Under the pieces are notes generated by a model. That model was not told where the DNA came from and made no database searches. It worked only from the letters and a program-made list of their open reading frames with translations. 64,000 nucleotides of DNA from a bacterium 1xD42-87 (GTDB taxonomy: Bacteria; Bacillota; Clostridia; Lachnospirales; Lachnospiraceae): NCBI GenBank assembly GCA_003611805.1, contig RAYM01000037.1, positions 1 through 64,000 on the forward strand, given 5' to 3'. Each line of letters begins with the position of its first letter. Position 1 is the first letter of the stretch. Both the position numbers and the translations under genes were made by a program. This document shows positions 44,906-54,506 of the stretch, one piece after another.

Positions 44906-46744
44906 TTAAAGCCCGTCTGAACCAGAAGGCTGCCTTAACTTTTCTATCAGCAACGCTACTGCATCTTCCAAACCCATTACCTTTGTATTTATTATAAGAT
45001 CGGGAGATCTTGGTATCTCATAAGGGCTGGTAATGCCTGTAAAATTAGGTATCTCGCCTTTTCTTGCCTTCTTATACAACCCTTTTACATCTCTTCTCTC
45101 ACATTCTTCAATAGGCGTGCTGACATACACTTCATAGAAATCATCTCCAATAATTTCTCTGGCATTTTCTCTATCTTTCTCATATGGAGAAATAAATGCC
45201 GTAAGTACAATAAGTCCTGCATCGTTCATAAGTTTGGCGACTTCCGCAATTCTTCGTATATTTTCTACTCTGTCCGCCTCAGTAAATCCAAGATTCTTGT
45301 TCAATCCCATACGAATATTATCACCATCCAAAAGCATGGTGTGCCTTCCCATTGCCACCAGCCGTTTCTCTAATTCATTGGCAAGTGTGGATTTTCCCGA
45401 ACCTGACAGCCCTGTAAACCACACTGTCCTGGTATTCTGATTTTTCTGTTCAGAGCGGATTTTTTTAGTAATATCGGTTTCATGCCATACTAAATTGTCT
45501 GAACGCCTAAGTGTATGCATTACAGTTCCGCACGCCGATGTCGTATTTGAAATTCTATTAATAAAAATAAAACTTCCCAGCTCTTTATTATGATCAAACA
45601 CGTCTACCGCACATTTTTCCGAAAGTATCACATCGCATACCGCTAACTCATTTTTATAAATAGACTCCGCAGGAATTTGTTCACCATTGTTTACGTCTAT
45701 TTTATATTTAATGTGCATAACTGATGCTGGAAGCATTTTGGTTCCTAATTTTATCCAATAATTTCTTCCCGGAATTAGGGCTTCATCATCCATCCAGAAC
45801 AGTTTCGCTGTAAAAATACCAGCTGCTTTCACGCTCGTATTTTTACAAATTACACAGCCTCTGGATATATCTATTTCGCGATCTAATTGAACTGTTACAG
45901 GCTGTCCCGCCTGTGCAGTTTTCATTTCCTGATTTGTCACATAAAGCCCGGATACTTTTGCGCGTTCACCGCTTGGCAATACTATAATCTCATCTCCAAC
46001 AGACACTTCTCCTGCATTAATCTGCCCCTGAAAGCCCCTAAAATTATGATTTGGTCTGCTGACTCTCTGTACTGCCATAAGAAATTCTTCTTGCCCTGAA
46101 TAATTAACTAATTCTATATTTTCAAGATATTCCAGCAAAGTTTCCCCTTGATACCACAACATTTTAAAAGAATGTTCCGTAACGTTATCACCCTCTGTAG
46201 CTGATACCGGTATCATTCTGATGCTATCCACATCAAATTCTCCCATAAACCTTTTAATATCCCTGGATATTCTGTCATAAATATTTTTATCATAATGAAC
46301 TAAATCCATTTTATTAATGGCAAAAATAAAATGTTTAATACCCATCAGCGAGCATATCCTGACATGACGCCTTGTTTGAATTAACATCCCCTGCGCAGCA
46401 TCGATTAAAATTACAGCGACATCAGCAAACGAAGCTCCCACTGCCATATTTCTTGTATATTCTTCATGCCCCGGAGTATCCGCAACAATAAAACTTCTCT
46501 TTTCCGTAGTAAAATATCTATATGCCACATCTATTGTAATTCCCTGTTCTCGCTCTGCCATCAGCCCATCCAGAAGAAGCGAATAATCAATCTTGCCATC
46601 GCGGCTTCCTATTTTACTATCTAATTCCAATGCTCTTTCCTGATCTGCAAATATTAATTTTGCGTCATAAAGCATATGTCCTATCAAAGTAGATTTTCCA
46701 TCATCCACACTGCCGCATGTAATAAATTTTAATAAACCCCTCAT
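44906..46744 (-). CDS. cysNC: Sulfate adenylyltransferase GTPase subunit fused to APS kinase (CysNC/NodQ)
   Basis: 612 aa. Residues 1-420 are an EF-Tu-like GTPase with GSVDDGKST, DTPGHEEYTRN and INKMD, driving APS formation with CysD. Residues 435-612 are APS kinase with GLSGSGKSTLANELEKRL, LDGDNIRMGLNK and a VSTPIEECERRD region, making PAPS. The ATG at 46744 overlaps nothing and follows GAGAGGG; an upstream in-frame start would overlap cysD by 50 bp. The fused kinase means PAPS is the product, the donor used by sulfotransferases. No PAPS reductase gene is in the window. Confidence 0.93.
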   Translation of the reverse strand: MRGLLKFITCGSVDDGKSTLIGHMLYDAKLIFADQERALELDSKIGSRDGKIDYSLLLDGLMAEREQGITIDVAYRYFTTEKRSFIVADTPGHEEYTRNMAVGASFADVAVILIDAAQGMLIQTRRHVRICSLMGIKHFIFAINKMDLVHYDKNIYDRISRDIKRFMGEFDVDSIRMIPVSATEGDNVTEHSFKMLWYQGETLLEYLENIELVNYSGQEEFLMAVQRVSRPNHNFRGFQGQINAGEVSVGDEIIVLPSGERAKVSGLYVTNQEMKTAQAGQPVTVQLDREIDISRGCVICKNTSVKAAGIFTAKLFWMDDEALIPGRNYWIKLGTKMLPASVMHIKYKIDVNNGEQIPAESIYKNELAVCDVILSEKCAVDVFDHNKELGSFIFINRISNTTSACGTVMHTLRRSDNLVWHETDITKKIRSEQKNQNTRTVWFTGLSGSGKSTLANELEKRLVAMGRHTMLLDGDNIRMGLNKNLGFTEADRVENIRRIAEVAKLMNDAGLIVLTAFISPYEKDRENAREIIGDDFYEVYVSTPIEECERRDVKGLYKKARKGEIPNFTGITSPYEIPRSPDLIINTKVMGLEDAVALLIEKLRQPSGSDGL

Positions 46745-46745
46745 A

Positions 46746-47645
46746 CTAGAAATATCCCTCTCTTTTACGTCTTTCCATACTTCCCGCAGCTTCATGGTCG
46801 ATTACTCTGCTAGTCCGCTCTGAAGTAATTGCCTGCATAGTCTCTTCAATTATGGCATCTAACGTATCCGCCTCTGACTCGATTCCGCCCGTCAACGGAT
46901 AGCATCCCAATGTTCTGAATCGGACTTTCTTCATCTCAACTCTTTCATTCGGGTTTAATTTCATCCTTTCATCATCAACCATAATAATATTTCCATCTCT
47001 ATATACGACCGGTCTTTCTTTTGCATAATAAAGCGGAACAATATCTATATTTTCCTGACGGATATATTGCCAGATATCCTTTTCCGTCCAATTTGACAGC
47101 GGAAATACCCTAATAGACTCACCTTTGTTAATCTTTGTATTATAAAGCTTCCACATTTCAGGTCTTTGATTTTTAGGATCCCATGCATGTTGGGCATTCC
47201 TAAAAGAAAATATGCGTTCTTTTGCGCGGGATTTCTCCTCATCCCGCCTTCCTCCGCCAAAAGCCGCTGTAAATCCATACATATCCAATGCTTGTCTTAA
47301 AGCCTGTGTTTTCATAATATCCGTATACGCCGAGCCGTGTTCGAAAGGGTTTATCCCCTGTTTTACGCCCTCCATATTCGTATATACCAGCATTTCTATT
47401 CCAAGTTTTTTAGCTGTTTCATCTCGGAATGCTATCATTTCCTTAAATTTCCAAGTAGTATCAATATGTAAAAAAGGAAACGGCGGCTTTTCCGGATAAA
47501 ACGCCTTTATTGCCAAATGAAGCATTACGGAACTGTCTTTTCCAACTGAATAAAGCATAACCGGCTTCTCACATTCAGCAGCAACTTCCCTCATAATATA
47601 TATTGCTTCTGCCTCTAACTGTTCCAAACTTGTCAGCTCTCTCAT
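46746..47645 (-). CDS. cysD: Sulfate adenylyltransferase small subunit
   Basis: 299 aa. The PP-loop ATP pyrophosphatase motif [14 protein letters not shown] (about 37-50) adenylates sulfate; [20 protein letters not shown] is the family signature, and [10 protein letters not shown] follows. It works with the CysN domain of the next gene, one base downstream of its stop. GGGAGAAA precedes the ATG at 47645. Confidence 0.95.
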   Translation of the reverse strand: MRELTSLEQLEAEAIYIMREVAAECEKPVMLYSVGKDSSVMLHLAIKAFYPEKPPFPFLHIDTTWKFKEMIAFRDETAKKLGIEMLVYTNMEGVKQGINPFEHGSAYTDIMKTQALRQALDMYGFTAAFGGGRRDEEKSRAKERIFSFRNAQHAWDPKNQRPEMWKLYNTKINKGESIRVFPLSNWTEKDIWQYIRQENIDIVPLYYAKERPVVYRDGNIIMVDDERMKLNPNERVEMKKVRFRTLGCYPLTGGIESEADTLDAIIEETMQAITSERTSRVIDHEAAGSMERRKREGYF

Positions 47646-47733
47646 TTTCTCCCTTTCCGTCCTCACCATTTCATCTAAAAAGCTTTTGCACTCATTTTGA
47701 GTTATTATTTTAATTTATCGCATCATAGAACGT

Positions 47734-48501
47734 TTATCTTGCTGCAATTATGGCTTCGCACCGTGTAATATCAATAAAATCCGCCACGAACTCTGTCTGT
47801 GGATGCATACAGATTTCCTCTGGCGTACCTATCTGCTCTACGTTCCCTTGATTGGTAATAATAACCGTATCTGCTACTTCCATAGCCTCCTCCTGGTCAT
47901 GTGTAACAAAAATACTGGTTATACCCACCATTTCAATCATTCCCTTAAGCCAGACACGAAGCTCTCTACGCACCTTGGCATCAATCGCGGCAAACGGCTC
48001 GTCCAGTAGAAGAAGCTGAGGATTTGGCGCTAATGCCCTGGCAAACGCCACACGCTGACGCTGCCCGCCTGATAGCTGGTGCGGATAGCGGCTGCCCAGT
48101 TCTTCCATAGAAATTAATCGTAAAAGTTCATCTACACGATTCCTGATTTCCGCCTTACTTTTCTTCTGTACTTCAAGCCCGAAGGCAATATTGTCGGCTA
48201 CGGTCATATATCGGAACAACGCATAATTTTGAAACACAAATCCAACGCCTCTCTTGTTGCCCGGTATGCCGTTTACTTTTTGCTTATTTATTATTACATC
48301 CCCCGAATCTGGCTTATCTAATCCGGCAATCATCCTTAAAATAGTAGTCTTTCCACTTCCACTGGGACCAAGCAAAGCTGCCAAACATCCCTTTTCAACT
48401 CCAAAGCTCACATTATTGGAGGCACGGAAACCGTCAAAAGTCTTATTAATCTGCTTCATTTCTACATACATGTCAGTTCTTTTTCTCACTTTTTCTTCCA
48501 T
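47734..48501 (-). CDS. cysA: Sulfate ABC transporter ATPase
   Basis: 255 aa. Walker A GPSGSGKTT, Q-loop FVFQNYALF, signature LSGGQRQRVAFARAL, Walker B LLLLDEPFAAID, and the switch His in VTHDQEEAMEVAD. It is shorter than Gram-negative CysA (about 360), lacking the C-terminal regulatory domain. The start at 48501 overlaps cysW by 16 bp; an ATG at 48471 is possible and neither has a good ribosome site, so coupling to cysW is likely. Confidence 0.92.
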   Translation of the reverse strand: MEEKVRKRTDMYVEMKQINKTFDGFRASNNVSFGVEKGCLAALLGPSGSGKTTILRMIAGLDKPDSGDVIINKQKVNGIPGNKRGVGFVFQNYALFRYMTVADNIAFGLEVQKKSKAEIRNRVDELLRLISMEELGSRYPHQLSGGQRQRVAFARALAPNPQLLLLDEPFAAIDAKVRRELRVWLKGMIEMVGITSIFVTHDQEEAMEVADTVIITNQGNVEQIGTPEEICMHPQTEFVADFIDITRCEAIIAAR

Positions 48502-49370
48502 TCTACAAAATTTTTAGCTATCAATATTAGTACTGCCAGTATTACCAATATCGATGATACCGCGAAAGCCTCAGTAGTGTTGAACTCGTTATAAAGGATC
48601 TCCACATGCAGGGGCAGCGTATTTGTCTTGCCTCTTAAATGCCCGGAAATCACTGATACCGCACCAAATTCTCCCATCGCCCTGGCAGCACACAGTATAA
48701 TACCGTATAGCAGCGCCCATTTAATATGAGGAAATGTTATTCTGCGAAAGATGGTAAATCCACCAGCGCCCATAAGCGCCGCTGCTTCTTCCTCATCCTT
48801 TCCTTGTGCATTCATTACCGGAAACAATTCACGGAAAACAAATGGAAATGTAACAAATATAGTTGCCAGAATAATTCCCGGAACCGCAAATACAATTTTA
48901 ATACCATAATTTCTTAAAAAATTTCCCATCCATCCAATATTTCCAAAAGTTAAAATAAATACCAAACCCGCAATTACGGGAGATATTGAAAAGGGAATAT
49001 CAATCAATGTAGCTAACAGCTGACGCCCCTTAAAATAAAATTTTGACAATAGAAAAGAAGCAAATATGCCAAATATTGTATTTACCACTACTGCAGCAGC
49101 CGTCGCTAATAATGTAAGCTGCAATGCCTTAATTGTGTATTCATCCAGCACTGCTCTTCTATATACCGTCCATCCATCTTTTAATGCATTTACGATTACC
49201 ACCGCCAAAGGCACAACCAGCATGACGAACAAAAATAAAACGCATATACTTATCAACGCATACTTTACGATGTTATTCGAATCTCTGTCTGCAGGTTCCA
49301 ATACTTTCTGTATGGAATTTATTCCGTCGCCCACAACATCCTGATCATAATTCCTTTTTTTCTCTTTCAT
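48486..49370 (-). CDS. cysW: Sulfate ABC transporter permease CysW
   Basis: 294 aa with about six membrane helices from residue 36. The permease EAA-type loop reads DEEEAAALMGAGGFTIFRRI, and ARAMGEFGAVSVISGHLRG is typical of CysW. GGAG is nine bases before the ATG at 49370; an ATG at 49385 is the alternative. Forms the channel with CysT. Confidence 0.92.
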   Translation of the reverse strand: MKEKKRNYDQDVVGDGINSIQKVLEPADRDSNNIVKYALISICVLFLFVMLVVPLAVVIVNALKDGWTVYRRAVLDEYTIKALQLTLLATAAAVVVNTIFGIFASFLLSKFYFKGRQLLATLIDIPFSISPVIAGLVFILTFGNIGWMGNFLRNYGIKIVFAVPGIILATIFVTFPFVFRELFPVMNAQGKDEEEAAALMGAGGFTIFRRITFPHIKWALLYGIILCAARAMGEFGAVSVISGHLRGKTNTLPLHVEILYNEFNTTEAFAVSSILVILAVLILIAKNFVEWKKK

Positions 49371-49398
49371 TATGTAGTTCTCCATTTCACCAAACGCA

Positions 49399-50250
49399 TT
49401 ATGCTCTACTAAATTTCTGCATATAAATCTGCAAAGAATTTATCAAAAGCATCAGCGAAAAGGAAATCAGCAGCAATACTAGCGCAATTGCGGTTGCATC
49501 CCCATATTTATATTGTTCCAGCTTACTTATAATCAGAAGCGGTGCGATCTGTGTCTTGTATGGAATATTACCAGCAATAAACACCACGCTTCCGTACTCT
49601 CCGATCCCTCTCGCAAATGCAAGACCAAAACCAGCAAGCAGCGCAGGAAACAATTCCGGTAAAATTACCCGAAAAAAAGTATATGTCTTACTTGCTCCAA
49701 GCATCATTGCGGCTTCCTCATACTGTCTGTCCAATTTTTCCAAAACAGGCTGTACCGCCCTTACGACAAAAGGGATTCCCACAAATACCATTGCCAATGT
49801 TATGCCAATTCGCGTATATGCAATCTTAATACCCGCCTTATCAAAAAAAGACCCAATCCATCCCTTATCTGAATAAAGATATGTAAGAGAAATACCAGCT
49901 ACCGCAGTAGGCAGCGCAAACGGCAATTCAATCAGGCCATCCATCAACCGCATTCCCGGAAACTGATACCGCACCAAAACCCACGCAAGCATCAAACCAA
50001 ATACTGCATTTATTAAAGCGGCAAAAAACGCACAGGACAGGCTGACAACATAGCCTGATACAATCTGACGGGATGTAATAACACTTACAAATTCCTGAAA
50101 ACTGAGTTGACTGGCACTAATAAAAATAGCTGCTAATGGTATTAATATTAATATTCCCAACATAAATAATGTTACTCCCAAGGAAAGTCCAAATCCCGGA
50201 ATCACTCTGACACCTTTTTTATTTTTTACTTTTATGATTTGCTGCTCCAT
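49399..50250 (-). CDS. cysT: Sulfate ABC transporter permease CysT (CysU)
   Basis: 283 aa, six membrane helices, EAA loop QYEEAAMMLGASKTYTFFRV and ARGIGEYGSVVFIAGNIPYK, the CysT hallmark. AAAGGAA precedes the ATG. It is 78 bp downstream of the binding-protein gene. Confidence 0.92.
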   Translation of the reverse strand: MEQQIIKVKNKKGVRVIPGFGLSLGVTLFMLGILILIPLAAIFISASQLSFQEFVSVITSRQIVSGYVVSLSCAFFAALINAVFGLMLAWVLVRYQFPGMRLMDGLIELPFALPTAVAGISLTYLYSDKGWIGSFFDKAGIKIAYTRIGITLAMVFVGIPFVVRAVQPVLEKLDRQYEEAAMMLGASKTYTFFRVILPELFPALLAGFGLAFARGIGEYGSVVFIAGNIPYKTQIAPLLIISKLEQYKYGDATAIALVLLLISFSLMLLINSLQIYMQKFSRA

Positions 50251-50328
50251 AAAGCAGAATATTCCTTTCCTGACTGTCTCCCTATTAGAATTAAACCGTC
50301 AACAATTCATGTTAAATTAAACTGCACC

Positions 50329-51366
50329 CTAATCCTCATATATCTGATCAAAAATCGCGCCATCATCAAAATAAATCCGATATGCCTCATCCCATCCGCC
50401 AAAATCGTCAATGGTAACAAGATTCATATTGAGATCAAACTGTTCTGAAAATTCCTGCAAAATATTTTCCTTAGATGGACGGTAATAATGGCTGCCAGCT
50501 AATCTCTGGGCTTCATCACTATATAAATATTCCAGATAAGCCTCCGCTGCCTCTCTCGTACCATGCTCTTCCACATTACTATCCACTACAGCAACAGATG
50601 GCTGTGCTAAAATACTGATACTTGGAGTTATAATCTCATAATCATCAGGATATTCTTTCATCGAAAGATATGCCTCGTTCTCCCAGGCAATCAGCACATC
50701 TCCCTGACCATTCTCCACAAAAGTATTTGTCGCTCCCCTAGCGCCAGAATCCAGAACCAACACATTCTGATACAGGTCTTTCATAAACGCTCTGGTTAAT
50801 TCTTCATCCCCTCCATCTTGCGCCTGTTGATAGGCCCATGCGGCCAAAAAATTCCAACATGCCCCACCCGACGTCTTTGGATTTGGGGTAATTACTTCAA
50901 CTCCTTCTTTTACCAAATCATTCCAATCATGTATATTTTTTTCATTTCCCATCCGAACCAAAAATACAATCGTAGACGTATATGGCGAACTGTCACCTTC
51001 AAATTCGCTTAGCCATCCTCTGTCAATCATACCGCTTTCTTCAATCGCAGTAATATCATGGGCGAGCGCTAATGTCACTACATCTGCCTCATTACCCTCT
51101 ATCACAGACCTCGCTTGTGAACCAGAACCTCCATGCGACTGGGTTATCGTAACATCCTTTCCGCTTTTTTCTTTCCAATATCTACAAAACAGTTCGTTAT
51201 ACGCCACATAAAACTCTCTGGTGGGATCGTAGGAAACATTCAGAAGCTCTATATTTTCATTATCTTTTGACGCGGTATCAGAATCTTTTGCACACCCCGA
51301 AATTATTACTGTTAATAATACAATGAATAATAAATATAAGTGCACGCACACTTTTCTTTGTTTCAT
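50329..51366 (-). CDS. sbp: Sulfate-binding lipoprotein
   Basis: 345 aa. Lipoprotein signal with lipobox VIISGC, so Cys25 would be lipidated and the protein held outside the membrane. Sulfate-binding motifs include QSHGGSGSQARSVIEG, ADVVTLALAHDI, TSGGACWNFLAAWAY and GARGATNTFVENGQGD. CGGAGAAA precedes the ATG. It delivers sulfate to CysTWA. Only 15 bp separate it from the FkbM gene, so it is expressed within the glycan operon. Confidence 0.94.
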   Translation of the reverse strand: MKQRKVCVHLYLLFIVLLTVIISGCAKDSDTASKDNENIELLNVSYDPTREFYVAYNELFCRYWKEKSGKDVTITQSHGGSGSQARSVIEGNEADVVTLALAHDITAIEESGMIDRGWLSEFEGDSSPYTSTIVFLVRMGNEKNIHDWNDLVKEGVEVITPNPKTSGGACWNFLAAWAYQQAQDGGDEELTRAFMKDLYQNVLVLDSGARGATNTFVENGQGDVLIAWENEAYLSMKEYPDDYEIITPSISILAQPSVAVVDSNVEEHGTREAAEAYLEYLYSDEAQRLAGSHYYRPSKENILQEFSEQFDLNMNLVTIDDFGGWDEAYRIYFDDGAIFDQIYED

Positions 51367-51381
51367 AATTTTTCTCCGTTT

Positions 51382-52512
51382 TTATTGGTCTACACTCTCA
51401 GATAAGTTAAACGCCAAATCATTGGGGCAATCTTTTTGGGCATATATGATCCCCCGACGAAAATCTGCTTCCTTGAAAATATCTGGATCTGCGACAAAAA
51501 CCACGTACCCTTTTGATTCCGAGCAACGATATCCAAACTTCTTTAAAATCTTTTCAATGTCATCTTTATCATTTTTTTTATGATAACTACATATGGCACA
51601 TTTAATATTGTTATTCTTAAACAATTTCCCCGAAACAGAAAGTGCTTTTGTTTCGGCCCCTTCAATATCCATCTTTATAAAAGTGACCTTTTCATTCCCT
51701 AATGTTTCCATTAATGTTGTTGAATTTTCAGTTACTTTGTCAGACAACATTTTAGGAACTATTATTACTTTATCTTTATAATCTTTGTAAGTCATTTGCA
51801 ACGCCTTTACCCATCCACTATCACATTCAATAAGATATAGCTTCTTGATTTTTTCTATATAAGGTAAAGCAAAATCACCCTCCCTTGCTCCGGCATCTAC
51901 AACAATGTCTCCCTCTTCAAAACATATACTGTCTGTCAAGTACCTGTGTGGAGATTTCATATGCTGCTCCATATCACGATAACTCACAACATATAACTCA
52001 TCATCTTTTACAAAAAAGCCGTCGTAATTTCTGGGGTAATATAACCGTTTCCTTTCATATAAAATAAACGGCATATTATTTTCCATATCCCAAAACACTT
52101 TTTCATATCTTGCAGGCACATATTCAAATTGATTAAAAAAGGACAAGTTATTTTTTTGCCAAAAGGAAATGGTATCCTGTATATCTCTATCTTCACTCTC
52201 CCTATATTTCTCTGTCATTATCACTTTCAGCAAAAAAAATCTATCAACAATTTTATCTTTTTGTATATGATATCCGTACACTAACTGTGTGTAGACATCT
52301 GCATAATTTTTCCCAAGTAGTATGCAGATATAGTCATAGGCATAGTCTTTTATACGCTCGGGTCCGGCTATCGTATATTGAAAAAATTTTCCCCCGTGTT
52401 TCGTTTCATCATTATCAATAACTCCTATAATTTCAATATTTCTTTTCAGATTTAGTATTCCCTCCATCACCTGGTTTGCCATATTTCCCGTTCCAAATAA
52501 TAAAAACTTCAT
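51382..52512 (-). CDS. FkbM-family methyltransferase with N-terminal Rossmann module
   Basis: 376 aa. The module is at residues 1-110 (KFLLFGTGNMANQVMEGIL, IIGVIDNDETKHGGK, YICILLGKN). A mid-section with LYYPRNYDGFFV leads to the FkbM domain: IVVDAGAREGDFALPYI (SAM loop), YLIECDSGWVKALQ and FIKMDIEGAETKALSVS. AT-rich compared with the FkbM gene at 36052, and the two proteins are only distantly alike. GAGG is eight bases before the ATG at 52512. Confidence 0.87.
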   Translation of the reverse strand: MKFLLFGTGNMANQVMEGILNLKRNIEIIGVIDNDETKHGGKFFQYTIAGPERIKDYAYDYICILLGKNYADVYTQLVYGYHIQKDKIVDRFFLLKVIMTEKYRESEDRDIQDTISFWQKNNLSFFNQFEYVPARYEKVFWDMENNMPFILYERKRLYYPRNYDGFFVKDDELYVVSYRDMEQHMKSPHRYLTDSICFEEGDIVVDAGAREGDFALPYIEKIKKLYLIECDSGWVKALQMTYKDYKDKVIIVPKMLSDKVTENSTTLMETLGNEKVTFIKMDIEGAETKALSVSGKLFKNNNIKCAICSYHKKNDKDDIEKILKKFGYRCSESKGYVVFVADPDIFKEADFRRGIIYAQKDCPNDLAFNLSESVDQ

Positions 52513-52523
52513 AATGCTTACCT

Positions 52524-54506
52524 CTACATATACCAATCTATTTTTTTACTGATATACCTGAATGAATGATTTCGCTCTAAAACTTTCCTGTATGAGGAAC
52601 CATGATCGTAATTTTGCGCGAGATGATTCATGATACATTCCTCGAGCTGTTTTCTATCCCTTCCACAGATCACATAAGAAAGATGGTTTTTCTCAAAATA
52701 CTGCTGTGCGGAATTTTTCTTATTTCCGTATATAACAATGGAAGAGGCTGCTGCTAAATATTCAACCAGTTTTGACGGAAATGATGTATTTTGCATTATG
52801 TAATAGTCCGCATTATCAGAAAATGGCATAAAACAAAACAGGCTATCCCCCAGTTCCTTTACTAACTCATTTTCTCCGTTAATCCTTTGAGCACTGATAC
52901 AGTTATATTTTCCAATAATATTCTTAACCTCCGCTACTGACTTGTATGTAAATCTAAGCTTAATATCCGTTTTCTTCTCTCGGTTAATTTTGTCTATTAT
53001 TTCTGCTATATCCCGCAATCCGTCCAAATACAATTCATTAATACTTCCCAAAAATAAAATTTGATTATTTCTTTGTTTTTTCAATGTATCATCTGGATCT
53101 CTTTGATATGGGATGGGTAACACAATTGATTTTTTACCTGTCAAATCATATATTCTGCTTTTCATACCATCTGAAATAACAAAAATTCTATTTATTCCAC
53201 GAAGATATTTGATGATTCTCTTTTCTATCGTCCTACTTGTACTGCCAATAATTTTTTTTTGATATTCAATAAAATCATCTACAATATAAACTGCAACTGA
53301 CATGTGAAATACTTTGGCAATCCAATACGCCCTTCTTAATTCCCTGTAATCCGCTCCCAGAGGAATAAATATTTTTTTTATTTCCTTCTGCTTTAGCTCA
53401 TGTATACATTTTCGCAACTCATACAAAGAAAAAATATCCGCCAAAGTAGCATTTGAAATATGATGAAACTTATTTGCTATTGCAATTTTTGATTGAAATA
53501 ATACTTCTATATTTCTAATGTCATAATTACGATCTGTAATGATAATCCGATTGACCCTGTTTCCCAATGCCAGCAATAAGCGGTTGACCACCTTATACAT
53601 TCCAAACCCGTATGCTTCATCTTTAATAGGCATATTGTCCGTTAATACTGCGATACTTTTACTCCTCACATCACTGCACGAGAAACAATGTTGCAAATAT
53701 AACTTGACTATGCCTTTCGGTGCGTATGCAAATAACATTTGCTCCCCAAAAATACGTTTTGTAACTGCCAATTCCCTATGTTCAGCAATAATCTGTGGAT
53801 ATTTTGAATCGGTCTCTGTCCCATCAATCTCCATACTCCAAAAAACATTTGGAAATCGTCCAAACTGACTCGGATCCCTATATGCTTTAAATCCATACAT
53901 TTTACTAAGCAGACTAAATATGGACTGATCATGTCTGTTTTCAACAAAATCTTTATAATTCCCTTTACCCATATTATTGTTTTCATCTGTAATAATATGT
54001 TCGCACTGACAATACTGCAGCCACTCCTCTACAAATTTCATTGCAGTGTCTGTCTTTTTAATGACAACCAATGTTGCCATGCGCTGATTGGTCTCATAAT
54101 ATGCCGGCTCATCGCAGCTCATTTTAAGAAAGACATCTCTTTTCGTGTAGCGGCGCTCCTTAAATGGCAGTTCAAATGGCATGACGTCCTGATCATCCCT
54201 ATCCATCTGTTGAATCAGATACTTTACATCGTTCACGTAAAAAGCACCTGAATCCAAATAGACCAAATAATCTCCCTCACATAACTCCCGCAATGTTTTT
54301 TGGATAAAATAAGGTTTCCACAGCCAGTATCCATTCCCCCTTTTTTTGCTTAAAATTTTACGGTTGTTATTCCAAAAATCTGGATGAATATCTTTAGGTG
54401 AATATGAAATAACCTTCTCTGCTTTACCCTTGTGAATTGCCGTACGGCTATTAAAATATTGTGCCTTTTTATATTTTAAATTGGCATAATTAATTGCTAC
54501 AATCAA
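52524..54506 (-). CDS. Two-domain glycosyltransferase, 660 aa
   Basis: N-terminal part (about 1-230): GNGYWLWKPYFIQKTL, DYLVYLDSGAFY (acidic donor-type motif) and ENRHDQSIFSLLSKMYG, resembling a GT-A family found in capsule loci. C-terminal part (about 280-660): a GT4-like GT-B enzyme with SIAVLTDNMPI, VLPIPYQRD, NQILFLGSINELYLDGL and FPSKLVEYLAAASSIVIYG. Two catalytic units in one chain suggest consecutive sugar additions. AT-rich gene, four-base overlap with the upstream GT4 gene. Confidence 0.8.
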   Translation of the reverse strand: MIVAINYANLKYKKAQYFNSRTAIHKGKAEKVISYSPKDIHPDFWNNNRKILSKKRGNGYWLWKPYFIQKTLRELCEGDYLVYLDSGAFYVNDVKYLIQQMDRDDQDVMPFELPFKERRYTKRDVFLKMSCDEPAYYETNQRMATLVVIKKTDTAMKFVEEWLQYCQCEHIITDENNNMGKGNYKDFVENRHDQSIFSLLSKMYGFKAYRDPSQFGRFPNVFWSMEIDGTETDSKYPQIIAEHRELAVTKRIFGEQMLFAYAPKGIVKLYLQHCFSCSDVRSKSIAVLTDNMPIKDEAYGFGMYKVVNRLLLALGNRVNRIIITDRNYDIRNIEVLFQSKIAIANKFHHISNATLADIFSLYELRKCIHELKQKEIKKIFIPLGADYRELRRAYWIAKVFHMSVAVYIVDDFIEYQKKIIGSTSRTIEKRIIKYLRGINRIFVISDGMKSRIYDLTGKKSIVLPIPYQRDPDDTLKKQRNNQILFLGSINELYLDGLRDIAEIIDKINREKKTDIKLRFTYKSVAEVKNIIGKYNCISAQRINGENELVKELGDSLFCFMPFSDNADYYIMQNTSFPSKLVEYLAAASSIVIYGNKKNSAQQYFEKNHLSYVICGRDRKQLEECIMNHLAQNYDHGSSYRKVLERNHSFRYISKKIDWYM

